Assembly (NCBI RefSeq): GCF_009192945.1
Contig: NZ_NSET01000021.1
Span: forward strand, 1-64,000
Reading direction: 5' to 3'
DNA length: 64,000 nt
From: Xanthomonas maliensis
GTDB lineage: Bacteria; Pseudomonadota; Gammaproteobacteria; Xanthomonadales; Xanthomonadaceae
The translations under genes were made by a program, and so were the position numbers. Of the stretch, positions 28,313-36,312 are shown piece after piece. Each line of letters begins with the position of its first letter. Within the stretch, counting starts at the first letter, position 1. A model generated the notes under the pieces. That model was not told where the DNA came from, made no database searches, and was given only the letters and a program-made list of their open reading frames with translations.

Positions 28313-29242
28313 ATGAAAACCGGCATCTTAGCCATAGCGCTGTTGAGTCTAGTCGCCGCTGATGCGGCGACATCTAACTCTCGGCAGGGTGAGCTTGTCT
28401 ATTCCGACGAAAGCCATGGTATATTCAGATCCCTAGCATATAAAAATCCTGGCGGCGCAAAAGTCAAGATCTTTTCCGACGGGTTTGATTTCTCCTACGA
28501 CAAGGCTGACGACACCACCAACACGTCGCCCGGGAAAACCTACTCCGTCGTTCAGTTTAGCGAGAGTGGAGAGCTGACCGGAGAGCAAGGAACCAGTACT
28601 TCCGAGTCACTTTATTATTGCGCGTTTGTCAGATTGGCAGATGGATGCGTGATCAATGTATCTGAAGGGCAAATCTGTGGCGGAGCATGGGGCGCCGATG
28701 AACGTTGGCACATCACGCCGGACGGCCCGCCAGCTAAGATCGACAACGCCCCCCCTCAAGCAGAGAAGGTGTACAAAAGTTATGTCTCCGGGTTAAAGGA
28801 CGGGACCACCATCACCAAACCGCGAATCCTTGCTTATCTGCAGGTCGGAACAACGGTAGAAAATTTGCTTGTCTGCGACCCCCCAAACAAAGCAAACAAA
28901 AATATCTACCAGCAGCTGATTACTGAACTAAAGAGAGACAGGGATGAGGCCAACGCAGTGAAAATTCAAAAGGCCCTGGCATCCTCAAGGGACGACAATG
29001 CAGCAACCGAAACTAAAAGCGCCACTTGGACAGAACACACAGTAACTGTTAACAAGGCTGAACTTTATGCATCTCCCAATTCCTCAGCAGTAACGAAGGC
29101 TTACTTGGTGAGGGGGGACGTTGTCTCAGTGCAGCCGCCGCAGGCAAATGGTTTCATGCAATCACGCTACACACTCAAGTCAGGCAAAATTTTGGAGCGC
29201 TGGATACGCTGCGAAAGTATCAACTACTGCGGCCCCAAGTGA
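28313..29242 (+). CDS. Exported immunity-like protein A1 with SH3-like C-terminal module
   Basis: 309 residues with a signal peptide (LAIALLSLVAADAA). The first ~230 residues are closely related to the protein at 30204-30899: both have FDFSYDKADDT.NTS, ESLYYCAFVR.ADGC, EGQICGGAWG and NLLVCDPP. Residues ~245-305 form a second module (KAELYASP...KAYLVRGDVV...ILERWIRCE) that recurs at the ends of the proteins at 31516 and 32717. It begins eight bases after the effector stop with AGGA before the ATG, and its DNA is as A+T-rich as the effector's C-terminal domain. It is therefore the best candidate for the cognate periplasmic immunity protein. Family not recognised. Confidence 0.7.
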   Translation: MKTGILAIALLSLVAADAATSNSRQGELVYSDESHGIFRSLAYKNPGGAKVKIFSDGFDFSYDKADDTTNTSPGKTYSVVQFSESGELTGEQGTSTSESLYYCAFVRLADGCVINVSEGQICGGAWGADERWHITPDGPPAKIDNAPPQAEKVYKSYVSGLKDGTTITKPRILAYLQVGTTVENLLVCDPPNKANKNIYQQLITELKRDRDEANAVKIQKALASSRDDNAATETKSATWTEHTVTVNKAELYASPNSSAVTKAYLVRGDVVSVQPPQANGFMQSRYTLKSGKILERWIRCESINYCGPK

Positions 29243-29408
29243 CTACTCATTCGTAAGCGTCCGTCCACCTCGCCTGGCCTTTGCGCTGGCTACGGCTTCC
29301 GCAGCGGCAGCAGGGTGTCGATATCGCGGTCCAGGGTGGTGGGTCGCCTGGCCAGGGTGTCAGTGAACCAGGCGTGGGGGCGTGGCCATTGGCCTTGGCG
29401 AATTCTCC

Positions 29409-29513
29409 GGGCGATGCGGCCGGCTATGCCGCCCGCGGCGCAAAGCTGGAGCTGGGCGAGGAAAACCCGAAGAAGAAGGGCTACTTCGCCATCAAGCGGG
29501 TGGTCAGCGGCAC
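29409..29513 (+). repeat. 105-bp orphan copy of an internal piece of the effector gene
   Basis: This segment matches 26111-26215 of the upstream effector gene over 105 bases with two mismatches, in the same orientation (encoding GDAAGYAARGAKLELGEENP and onward). Similarity stops abruptly at both ends. It has no start or complete gene around it. It looks like a remnant of a duplicated or exchanged effector-immunity unit. The rest of the gap 29243-29574 shows no gene that I can support. Confidence 0.9.
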
Positions 29514-29574
29514 TTATCGAAGACTACTTGAAATCTGGCAGGTAACATTCCACCCTTAGTCGACGCCGCTTGAG

Positions 29575-30147
29575 ATGTTCCGTGCCATGTCAGCCATGCA
29601 TCCAAGTCAAAAAGCGGCTCGCACCAGTCGCACCAAAGCAACCCCCTGGTTATTCCTGCTTTTTTTATTTTGCAGCCTGCATGCAGGCGCCATGCAGCAA
29701 TCAGAGACATTCACGCCAGAGACGTTGAGCCGAGCAATGTCACTAGATTCCCACGGATACCGCTTCGAGATCGTCAGGGACGAGGAGACGACGTCTCTTT
29801 TGGCAAAATCGCCGGCAGGCAAAGAACAATCTGTAGCGCTAGGCCCGGCAGGCTTCTCAAACATCGAACGACTCTTTTATGTGGAAAGCCATGGCTGCGG
29901 GTCGGCGTCGATCGATGTCGTCCTTCAGTTAGGGCCGGAAGCCAACGACGACATTCTTCGCAGGAGCTACTATCGCGTCATGTTTTCCAGAGATCTGAGC
30001 TCGGTCGTTTCAGCGTTTTTTGATCCCAGCGTGGATGCCGCGAATGCTGTTCTGCCGATTCAGACCGTCAAGGACATCGTCAGCAGTGAACACAAGGAAT
30101 TTATTGCATGCGACGGCTCCGCGCCCGTGGTCAAACACACGCGATGA
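29575..30147 (+). CDS. Exported hypothetical protein in immunity array
   Basis: A 190-residue protein with an N-terminal basic stretch and hydrophobic signal (PWLFLLFLFCSLHAGA), so likely periplasmic. The mature part has DSHGYRFEIVRDEETTSLLA, LFYVESHGCGSASIDVVLQL and a C-terminal EFIACDGSAPV; two cysteines could form a disulphide. ATGs at 29575, 29587 and 29596 are all possible starts. It is not obviously related to the other array proteins. An immunity role is inferred from location and export only. Confidence 0.55.
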   Translation: MFRAMSAMHPSQKAARTSRTKATPWLFLLFLFCSLHAGAMQQSETFTPETLSRAMSLDSHGYRFEIVRDEETTSLLAKSPAGKEQSVALGPAGFSNIERLFYVESHGCGSASIDVVLQLGPEANDDILRRSYYRVMFSRDLSSVVSAFFDPSVDAANAVLPIQTVKDIVSSEHKEFIACDGSAPVVKHTR

Positions 30148-30203
30148 CTCATGCCGCGTCCTTCACGCCGTTAGAAGACGGCTACCCTGGCGCTGGAATC
30201 GAA

Positions 30204-30899
30204 ATGAAAGCATTCACCTTAACCGGCGCATTACTCATGAGCTCGGTCACCGGCGCAGCCGTTGCCGCCCTCCCCCACGGTGAACTCGTTTATGCAAGCG
30301 AGCGTAGTGGCACGCCCACATCACTCGCTTTTAAACGACCTGACGGGGCAAAGATCGCAATCTTTGAGCAGGGCTTTGATTTCTCCTACGACAAGGCAGA
30401 CGACACCAGCAATACGTCGCGTGGAGGAGCCTACTCCGTCGTTCAATTCAGCGAAAACGGCGAACTGACTGGAGGGCAAGGAACCAGCGGTACCGAGTCA
30501 CTCTATTACTGCGCTTTCGTCAGGATGGCCGATGGATGTGTCGTCAAGGTGTCCGAGGGGCAGATCTGCGGCGGCGCATGGGGCACCGATGGGCATTGGC
30601 ACACCACGCCAGACGGGCCAGCAGCGAAGATCGACAACGATCCCCCTCACGTCTCCAAGGTCTACAAGGGCTACGCAGCCGGGTTGAAGGATGCAACCTT
30701 CGTCACCAGCCCACGGATCCTTGCCTATCTGGAATTTGGAACGACGGTGGATAATTTACTGGTCTGCGACCCACCTGGCACAACGAATACGAACACCTAC
30801 CAGCAGTTGATTGCTGCGCTGAAGAGGGATAAGGATGATGTCAATGCCATCAAGATCCAGGCAGCCTTGACGACCTTCTTAGAACCCCACGAACCGTGA
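30204..30899 (+). CDS. Exported immunity-like protein A2 (paralogue of A1 without SH3-like module)
   Basis: 231 residues from the ATG at 30204 with signal peptide MKAFTLTGALLMSSVTGAA. The mature protein aligns along its whole length with the first ~230 residues of the protein at 28313 (shared ELVY, FDFSYDKADDT, YSVVQFSE, LYYCAFVR, EGQICGGAWG, RILAYL, NLLVCDPP), and the DNA is also clearly similar, so it is a fairly recent duplication. It stops where A1 continues into the SH3-like module. Four conserved cysteines suggest disulphides in the periplasm. Confidence 0.7.
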   Translation: MKAFTLTGALLMSSVTGAAVAALPHGELVYASERSGTPTSLAFKRPDGAKIAIFEQGFDFSYDKADDTSNTSRGGAYSVVQFSENGELTGGQGTSGTESLYYCAFVRMADGCVVKVSEGQICGGAWGTDGHWHTTPDGPAAKIDNDPPHVSKVYKGYAAGLKDATFVTSPRILAYLEFGTTVDNLLVCDPPGTTNTNTYQQLIAALKRDKDDVNAIKIQAALTTFLEPHEP

Positions 30900-30912
30900 G
30901 CAGCGATGCCAG

Positions 30913-31452
30913 GCTTCGAAAGCTTCCAATTCATTTGCGTCTTATCGTCTGCGCGACGCCAGCGCCGGCAACAGCAGATACGCGCACCTTGACTGGGCCG
31001 ACTCTCCCGTCGGTCGGTGTTACGAAAGTGTCGATGCCTATGTGAAGTCACAATTCCCTTGGACGACAGAGGGAGAGGGCGAGAACATCAAGGTCGTTGT
31101 TGAAGATGATGGCGGTTATCACATGCCTGCATACCTCTGGGTGATCGATACGACGCCCGAGACGAACGTCACCAGGATCCTTTTTCGACAAGAGGCATCT
31201 CGGGCCTGCGCAATCCTGTATTCCCCTCATGCCAGCGAGATTGAGCTCAGGCTCGTCGATCATGCGCTGCCGGAGACCGCAAATTCGATGGACACGCCTC
31301 CTCCCGGATTTCCCATCACAAAAGTCACCTATCGGCTGGAAAAGGCAAGCCGGACGTTCAATCCAGAAGCTTGCCAAACGCTGGACACGCTGTCCGCGCG
31401 CCCACGCAGCGTGGACTGTAGAGCGCTGCTGTTGGGGATCAGCGCTCCTTGA
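30913..31452 (+). pseudogene. 5'-truncated exported/immunity-like gene
   Basis: The frame is open from about 30883 to 31452 but has no ATG/GTG/TTG before the GTG at 31042. The translation upstream of that GTG looks like real protein (SFASYRLRDASAGNSRYAHL, then PVGRCYESVDAYVKSQF), continuing into YHMPAYLWVIDTTPETNVTR and ending DCRALLLGISAP. A signal peptide and start codon are missing; the coding similarity begins a few bases after the stop of A2. A gene starting at 31042 (136 residues) is possible but would lack an N-terminus. I call it a remnant joined to A2 by deletion. Confidence 0.6.
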
Positions 31453-31515
31453 GCGGAGTTGCGGGAAGTCGCAGACTTGCATCCAGACCAGCGCCTGCAA
31501 ACTGAGTAAATAAAA

Positions 31516-32295
31516 GTGATCCGGCTTCTCCTACTGACGCTTCTGGGCTTACCTCCCACACTGTCCGCGCAGCAGACGCCATGCGGACAACTGGGGCTAA
31601 GGCAAGCACGCAGCCCCGTGCATGTGCAGGCGACGATCTTTTGCTTTGCATTTAGCAAGCCCGAGGGTGGAACGGCAGCTGATCCAGACGCCATTTCGGT
31701 CTACCGTTCCTCGAAGAGCTCGAAACCCACCTTCCTTTATGAACTCCCTTACTCGGGAACCGAAAGCAGAATCGATGATGCCTTCGTCGTTCCGACGAGT
31801 GGCATGGAACGGCTGACGATCATTCATAGCAGCGACACTCCCAGCACCTTCGAGATCAGCAGCCGGCTGTACGATGTCACGGTGATCGATGTCGCAGACG
31901 GTCACGCTGCTGTCAGCGAAGCAGGCAGGAAGTTCTTCGGTATCGGCGGGGATAGCGTGAGCAGCGACGGCAAGGTCAACCATCGCTATCCCTACAAGAC
32001 GCGCGACAAAGTGATTGCCGCGCTCAACTCCAAGATATTCGATTTGCCCGCCGGAGCGGGACTGGCAGCAACCGTCACCGACAAGGCATTCCTGTATCCG
32101 GAAGCAAACTCCAGGGAGTCGAGCAAGAGCTACTTGATTGCCGGAGATCGGGTGACTGTGCTGGAGGCGAGCACAGGTTGGTGCAAGATCAGGTTCAGGT
32201 CCAAGAATACTTCGATCATCAGATGGTTGGAGTGCGACCGACTGGATGCGGCTGCGGATGCGCTCCACGGGACCCGTTCGCCGGTAGCCCACTAA
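31516..32295 (+). CDS. Exported immunity-like protein B with SH3-like C-terminal module
   Basis: 259 residues from a GTG at 31516, signal peptide MIRLLLLTLLGLPPTLSA. The N-terminal region (FCFAFSKPEGGTA, VYRSSKSSKPTFLYELPYSG, DDAFVVPTSGMERLTIIH) is unlike A1/A2. Residues ~188-248 carry the same terminal module as A1: KAFLYPEA...KSYLIAGDRVTVLE...IIRWLECDRL. The TAA stop is supplied by the left end of the inverted-repeat element at 32290-32442, so the natural C-terminus may have been altered. Probably periplasmic; an immunity role is inferred from context. Confidence 0.65.
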   Translation: MIRLLLLTLLGLPPTLSAQQTPCGQLGLRQARSPVHVQATIFCFAFSKPEGGTAADPDAISVYRSSKSSKPTFLYELPYSGTESRIDDAFVVPTSGMERLTIIHSSDTPSTFEISSRLYDVTVIDVADGHAAVSEAGRKFFGIGGDSVSSDGKVNHRYPYKTRDKVIAALNSKIFDLPAGAGLAATVTDKAFLYPEANSRESSKSYLIAGDRVTVLEASTGWCKIRFRSKNTSIIRWLECDRLDAAADALHGTRSPVAH

Positions 32296-32442
32296 GAGCA
32301 ACTAACAAAACTACTGCGCAGCCGCCAGGCGGGCGCGGCCGGTGCTCGGAATCCTCATGTACCACGCGTACACTGCGGTTCCTGCGCGCCGTCCGCGCCC
32401 ACCTGACGGCTGCTCGCTACGTTTTGTTAGCCGCTCTTAGTG
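32290..32442. mobile_element. MITE-like element with 22-bp terminal inverted repeats
   Basis: Positions 32290-32311 (CACTAAGAGC, AA, CTAACAAAAC) and 32421-32442 are inverted repeats matching at 20 of 22 positions. The 153-bp unit has no coding capacity and has internal partial palindromes (GGAATCC...GGTTCC around 32348-32383). Size, ends and lack of genes fit a miniature inverted-repeat transposable element. No transposase was seen in the window. The following 274 bases to 32716 contain no gene I can support. Confidence 0.6.
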
Positions 32443-32716
32443 CTATCACGAACCTGGAAGGCAGCGCGGAATGCAAGCCAGACCGACGCCTATCCTTCTC
32501 TTTCACCAGCGCTGGATACCGCTCCGGACAGACCAATACCGAGCTCGCCTGTACAGCGAGACGGCCGCACCTCGGCGCGGAGGATACTGCGCCGCAACGT
32601 GTCGTTTGCCGTCGTGCAAATCGCCGAATAAGCGATTACGCTGCGACAGCGCCAGCGATGGTCATGAGGGTTGGGCGCCAACCAACATCGGTGCACATAC
32701 GCGCAATCACGATTCC

Positions 32717-33580
32717 ATGAGCATGACAGCACCAGTGGTACCAGGACGCACCATTACCGCTTTTCTTTCGGCGGCGGTGCTATGTGTATCGCTGTGGTCG
32801 GGATGCCTGGTGGCGGCCGATCTACGGCAGTCCTACGGTTACGCCGAATTCGGGCCGGGCAAGCCTTTGAATGGGACAGCGCTCTGCGCAAAGGCGCCCT
32901 TCAAGGTCACGCTGGAAGGCGATCGAATTCGACTGGCCAGCAAGGCGGGCGCGGTTACCTTGGCCGATGAGCTGGACGGTGGACAGCCGGAGGTCGTGGC
33001 GGGAGATTTCTGGGGGAATGGCAGGTGCTTCGTTGCGATCAAGGTCGCCGAGAGCGATGTCAACACGTCTTACGTCGCGTATGAGGTCAGCACGGTCGCG
33101 GCTCCGGTCAAGGTGGCCTCGCTTCCAACCTTGATCGATCCGGACTTCAAGGACGGTGTCGTAATCAGCAGTTACCGCGACGCGGCCCGCTGGCATCAGG
33201 AGGTTCTCTGTCTTGCCGCCACTGGCACACCTTACCTGTGCGAAAAACGCGACGCGCTCGACGATCGGATCGAGCGTGTCTCCCGCTGCGTTCCCGACGG
33301 AACCTGCAGTGCCGCGCGCCTGATGGATTCCGCCTCCGGTCAAGCGGTGGCGGCGAGCGTCATCGTGCCCAAGGCCGTCGTCTTCCAGCCCTCGACTGGA
33401 GAGGGCATGACCAGGCAGAGATCCTATCTCGTCCGTGGCGATCGGCTGACGCTGACCGATTTCAAGACGATCGATGGACAGCTGTACTATCGGTTCGAGT
33501 ATCGGGGAAAGCAGATCACACGAGGCTGGATCGATGCGAGGACCGTGCGATATGCAACGCCATCCACTGCATCGCCTTGA
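32717..33580 (+). CDS. Exported immunity-like protein C with SH3-like C-terminal module
   Basis: 287 residues from the ATG at 32717; the in-frame upstream extension has no signal-peptide logic. It has a signal peptide (ITAFLSAAVLCVSLWSGCLVAA), then a mature N-terminal domain (RQSYGYAEFGPGKPLNGTAL, GDFWGNGRCFVAIKVAESD) different from A and B. The C-terminal module at ~218-275 (KAVVFQP...RSYLVRGDRLTLTDF...TRGWIDARTV) matches those of A1 and B. G+C is closer to the chromosomal norm than for A1. Its end overlaps the next, broken gene by 29 bases. Confidence 0.65.
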   Translation: MSMTAPVVPGRTITAFLSAAVLCVSLWSGCLVAADLRQSYGYAEFGPGKPLNGTALCAKAPFKVTLEGDRIRLASKAGAVTLADELDGGQPEVVAGDFWGNGRCFVAIKVAESDVNTSYVAYEVSTVAAPVKVASLPTLIDPDFKDGVVISSYRDAARWHQEVLCLAATGTPYLCEKRDALDDRIERVSRCVPDGTCSAARLMDSASGQAVAASVIVPKAVVFQPSTGEGMTRQRSYLVRGDRLTLTDFKTIDGQLYYRFEYRGKQITRGWIDARTVRYATPSTASP

Positions 33581-34336
33581 GCTGAGGTCCGGCCGGGCTT
33601 GTGATTCGCAGGCGTCGCTACCACAGCAACCGTGGCGACTCGCTGCGCACGCCTGTCGCCTTGGTACGCTGCTGATCGGCGCTGTGCTTCTCGCCTACAT
33701 GGCTACGAGCTGGCCGGTTGCGATGGCACAGGGGCAGGCACGGGCGTCGGCCGAGGATGCCAAACTACCGTCGGTACAGATCGATTATGGCGATCCGGTC
33801 GGCAATCGTTTCGCCGCAGCAGCCCTGGTGAGAAACGGAAGCAAGGTTCGGGTCCTCCGCAGCCCCGTAGCACTCGGCGAGACGTCGAGAAGGAATCGCC
33901 TGCACGATTGTCGCCGGATCACCGCTTCGTCTTCCTGACGCAGATTCAAGCCGGCGAACTCGAGACCGAACAAGGCACCACCTTTCGCGAGCTGGCGTAT
34001 TGCAGCCTCGTCAGGACCGATAGCGGCTGCATCGTTGCGCACGAGACGGGCGAGTTTTGCGGCGGGACATTCACCGCAAATGGTGGATGGGAGAATCCGG
34101 TTTCCGGTCACGATGACCTGGATGCAAGCGCCCCAACGGCACGCGACTACATCGACGGCAAGCGCGCGCCAGGGGACGCACCGGAAGCAACGCTGGAGAA
34201 CCTGTTGGCCTGCGATCTACCCAGCGCGACCAACCGGGACGCCTATCGACACATCCTGAAGGACAACACCTTCGGCCTGGACCAATCGGCACGTGCTGCG
34301 CTACGTCGACGCCTCGAAGCGCTCGCGCAACCATGA
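33552..34336 (+). pseudogene. Frameshifted immunity-like gene A3 (third A-family paralogue)
   Basis: Two overlapping frames together make one A-family protein. The first (33552-33938) gives a signal peptide (GTLLIGAVLLAYMATSWPVA) and VQIDYGDPVGNRFAAAALVR, matching the ELVY region of A1/A2. The second, shifted frame gives FVFLTQIQAGELETEQGT, FRELAYCSLVRTDSGCIV, GEFCGGTF and LLACDLPSATNRDAY, matching YYCAFVR.ADGCV, ICGGAWG and LLVCDPP. The shift lies near 33875-33895 and corresponds to one missing base. A sequencing error is the main alternative. Confidence 0.7.
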
Positions 34337-34712
34337 GAGGGGTGCCGACAGCGCACGAAGCGTCCGTCGCACCTGTGCTGCGTGTTGCGTGGTTTTGCCA
34401 CCGTCGGGCGGATGAGCTTCCCCGCCGATCGCTAGCCGCAGCAGCGACAGCGCGATGAGCGCTTTCGACCCGGGTTGGTGCGATTCACATTCGGATGCGG
34501 ATCGAATGAGGCGCCGCATGCGGACGCCGATGCTCTGCCACGCGATACATCGCAACCCGACGGAAGCGCAGGACGTCTGATCAATCCCCCGTTATTCCAG
34601 GCCTCGGCCGCCTAAGCAGCCAACACGACATCCTTGTCGCGCTGTCTGGACGCATCGAGCGCTTAAGCGTACATCCGGAGGAAGCTCGACCGGCGAGCTT
34701 CCTTCCGCATGC
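34337..34712. other. 376-base gap without a supportable gene; hairpin near right end
   Basis: No convincing coding sequence. The only structure seen is a perfect 9-bp stem (GGAAGCTCG at 34680-34688 and CGAGCTTCC at 34694-34702, loop ACCGG) close to the stop of the minus-strand dehydrogenase gene. It is probably that gene's terminator, although no T-tract follows. Confidence 0.5.
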
Positions 34713-36212
34713 TCACTCGCCTTGCGCTTGCGAGTAGCCCCGTACGCCGTCGAAGGCGTACAGGTTTTCGGTCTTCACCACGTCCCATTCGGACTCGGCC
34801 AGGCGCAGCAGCAGCGAGCAGATCTGCGTCGGTGTGGGCGCCTGCTCGCCGGTGGAAACGAACCGGCAGCGCCAATGGTCGGTGCGCGTGGTCTGCTTCA
34901 AGCCCTGCGGATAGACCTTCACTCCGCGATTGGTGATCAGGGCCAGGCGCAGGTCCGGGCCGGCGAATGCCTGCAGTTGGTTGCCCAGGACATTCGCGTC
35001 GCGCTCTGCGTGGTCCCAGTGCAGGAAGACGTCCACACCTTCCAGGGTCTTCACTCGCGGCGGCGGTGCCGATGCCTCGGCCATCTGTACCTCGGCCATC
35101 TGTACCTCGGCACTCGCTTGCTCGGGATAGTCGATTGCGGGCACATGCTGCGGCAATTGGCCGAGCCGGCCGATGACGGCGTCGGCGAATGCCTGCGTCC
35201 CGAGCTTGCGGCGGCTGTGGGTTCCGAAGATATCGACGGTGTGATCGCCTTCCTCCAGGGTGCGCAACCAGGCGTTGTGGATGGCGGTGGCCGGACCAGG
35301 GCGGCCCATGTGCACCAGCATCATCACCGCGCTGAGCAGCAGGCCCGAGGGGTTGGCCAGATCGTGACCGGCGATATCCGGCGCCGAGCCGTGGACCGCT
35401 TCGAACATGGCGCAGCCGCGGCCGATATTGGCCGAGGGCGCCAGGCCGATCGATCCGGCAACTTCAGCGGCCACGTCCGAGAGGATGTCGCCATACAGAT
35501 TCGGCGTCACCACCACATCGAATCGACGCGGATCGACAGCCATCTTGGCGGTGCCGATGTCGATGATCATGTGGTCGTTTGCGATATCGGGATATTCCTT
35601 GGCGATCTCGTCGAACACCCGATGGAACAGGCCATCGGTGAGCTTCATGATGTTGTCCTTGGTCATGCAGGTGACCTTGCGACGACCATGCCGCCGTGCG
35701 TACTCGAAGGCGTAGCGCACGATGCGCTCGCAGCCGGGGCGAGAGATCAGTTTCAGGCACTGCACGACTTCATCGGTCTGCTGGTGTTCGATGCCGGCGT
35801 AGGTGTCTTCCTCGTTCTCGCGCACGATCACCACATCCATGCCCGGGTGATGGGTGGCGACGAACGGGTGGTAGGCGACGCAGGGACGCAGATTGGCGTA
35901 GAGACCGAAGGTCTTGCGCAAGGAGACGTTGACGCTCTTGTAGCCGCCGCCCTGGGGCGTGGTGATGGGGCCCTTCAAGAGGACGCCGTGTTCGGCGACG
36001 GTCTCGGTGACATGGCGATCGAAGCCGGCGGCGTGACCCGCTTGATAGGCCGCCAGTCCGACGGTAAGCGGCTTGAAGGTGAGTGCGGGGTCGGCCGCGG
36101 CCAACACCCGCATGACGGCGCGGGTAATCTCCGGCCCGATACCGTCCCCTTCGGCAACAGCAATCGTGCGAGCGGGGTAGCTGAGCGGCACCGGCTTGAG
36201 CTGAGCAGACAT
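34713..36212 (-). CDS. icd: Isocitrate dehydrogenase-type NAD(P)-dependent decarboxylating dehydrogenase
   Basis: 499 residues from the ATG at 36212, preceded by GGAG. It belongs to the isocitrate/isopropylmalate dehydrogenase family: AVAEGDGIGPEITRAVMRVL, NVSLRKTFGLYANLRP (substrate-binding serine and arginines), IVRENEEDTYAGIEH, TKDNIMKLTDGLF, DVVVTPNLYGDILSD and EAVHGSAPDIAG. A ~140-residue C-terminal extension after residue ~350 resembles that of Thermus-type isocitrate dehydrogenases. The hinge contains an exact 15-bp tandem duplication (AEVQM twice). The gene sits inside the T6SS cluster with no evident role in secretion. Isocitrate specificity is likely but not proven. Confidence 0.8.
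   Translation of the reverse strand: MSAQLKPVPLSYPARTIAVAEGDGIGPEITRAVMRVLAAADPALTFKPLTVGLAAYQAGHAAGFDRHVTETVAEHGVLLKGPITTPQGGGYKSVNVSLRKTFGLYANLRPCVAYHPFVATHHPGMDVVIVRENEEDTYAGIEHQQTDEVVQCLKLISRPGCERIVRYAFEYARRHGRRKVTCMTKDNIMKLTDGLFHRVFDEIAKEYPDIANDHMIIDIGTAKMAVDPRRFDVVVTPNLYGDILSDVAAEVAGSIGLAPSANIGRGCAMFEAVHGSAPDIAGHDLANPSGLLLSAVMMLVHMGRPGPATAIHNAWLRTLEEGDHTVDIFGTHSRRKLGTQAFADAVIGRLGQLPQHVPAIDYPEQASAEVQMAEVQMAEASAPPPRVKTLEGVDVFLHWDHAERDANVLGNQLQAFAGPDLRLALITNRGVKVYPQGLKQTTRTDHWRCRFVSTGEQAPTPTQICSLLLRLAESEWDVVKTENLYAFDGVRGYSQAQGE
35076..35110 (-). repeat. 15-bp tandem repeat in the icd hinge
   Basis: CTCGGCCATCTGTAC occurs twice in a row (35076-35090, 35091-35105) followed by a partial third unit (CTCGG). 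It adds AEVQM repeats to the linker between the catalytic core and C-terminal extension. Being in frame, copy number could vary without loss of function. Confidence 0.9.
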
Positions 36213-36221
36213 ACGATCTCC

Positions 36222-36247
36222 AATACACGACATGTGTGTCGCGTATT
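36222..36247. promoter_or_regulatory. Palindromic operator between icd and the winged-helix regulator
   Basis: AATACACGACA-TGTG-TGTCGCGTATT: the 11-base arms match at 10 of 11 positions. It lies immediately upstream of the icd ribosome site and within the 100-base divergent region before the regulator gene at 36313. It is therefore a good candidate for binding by that regulator. Binding itself is inferred. Confidence 0.6.
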
Positions 36248-36312
36248 TTGTAGCGTGCAACCCGGATGTCAATAGGCTAGGCTTGCGCCAACGCAAGTTC
36301 CGGACGAACGGT

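Noticed and set aside
32292..32440. Considered a plain transcription terminator
   Set aside because: Arms are ~110 bases apart and 20-22 bp long with near-identical ends, better fitting a MITE-like element than a terminator hairpin.
28313..34336. Possible CRISPR or Rhs repeat region
   Set aside because: No regularly spaced short repeats, and no YD-repeat or RhsA-type core; repeats seen are gene paralogues.
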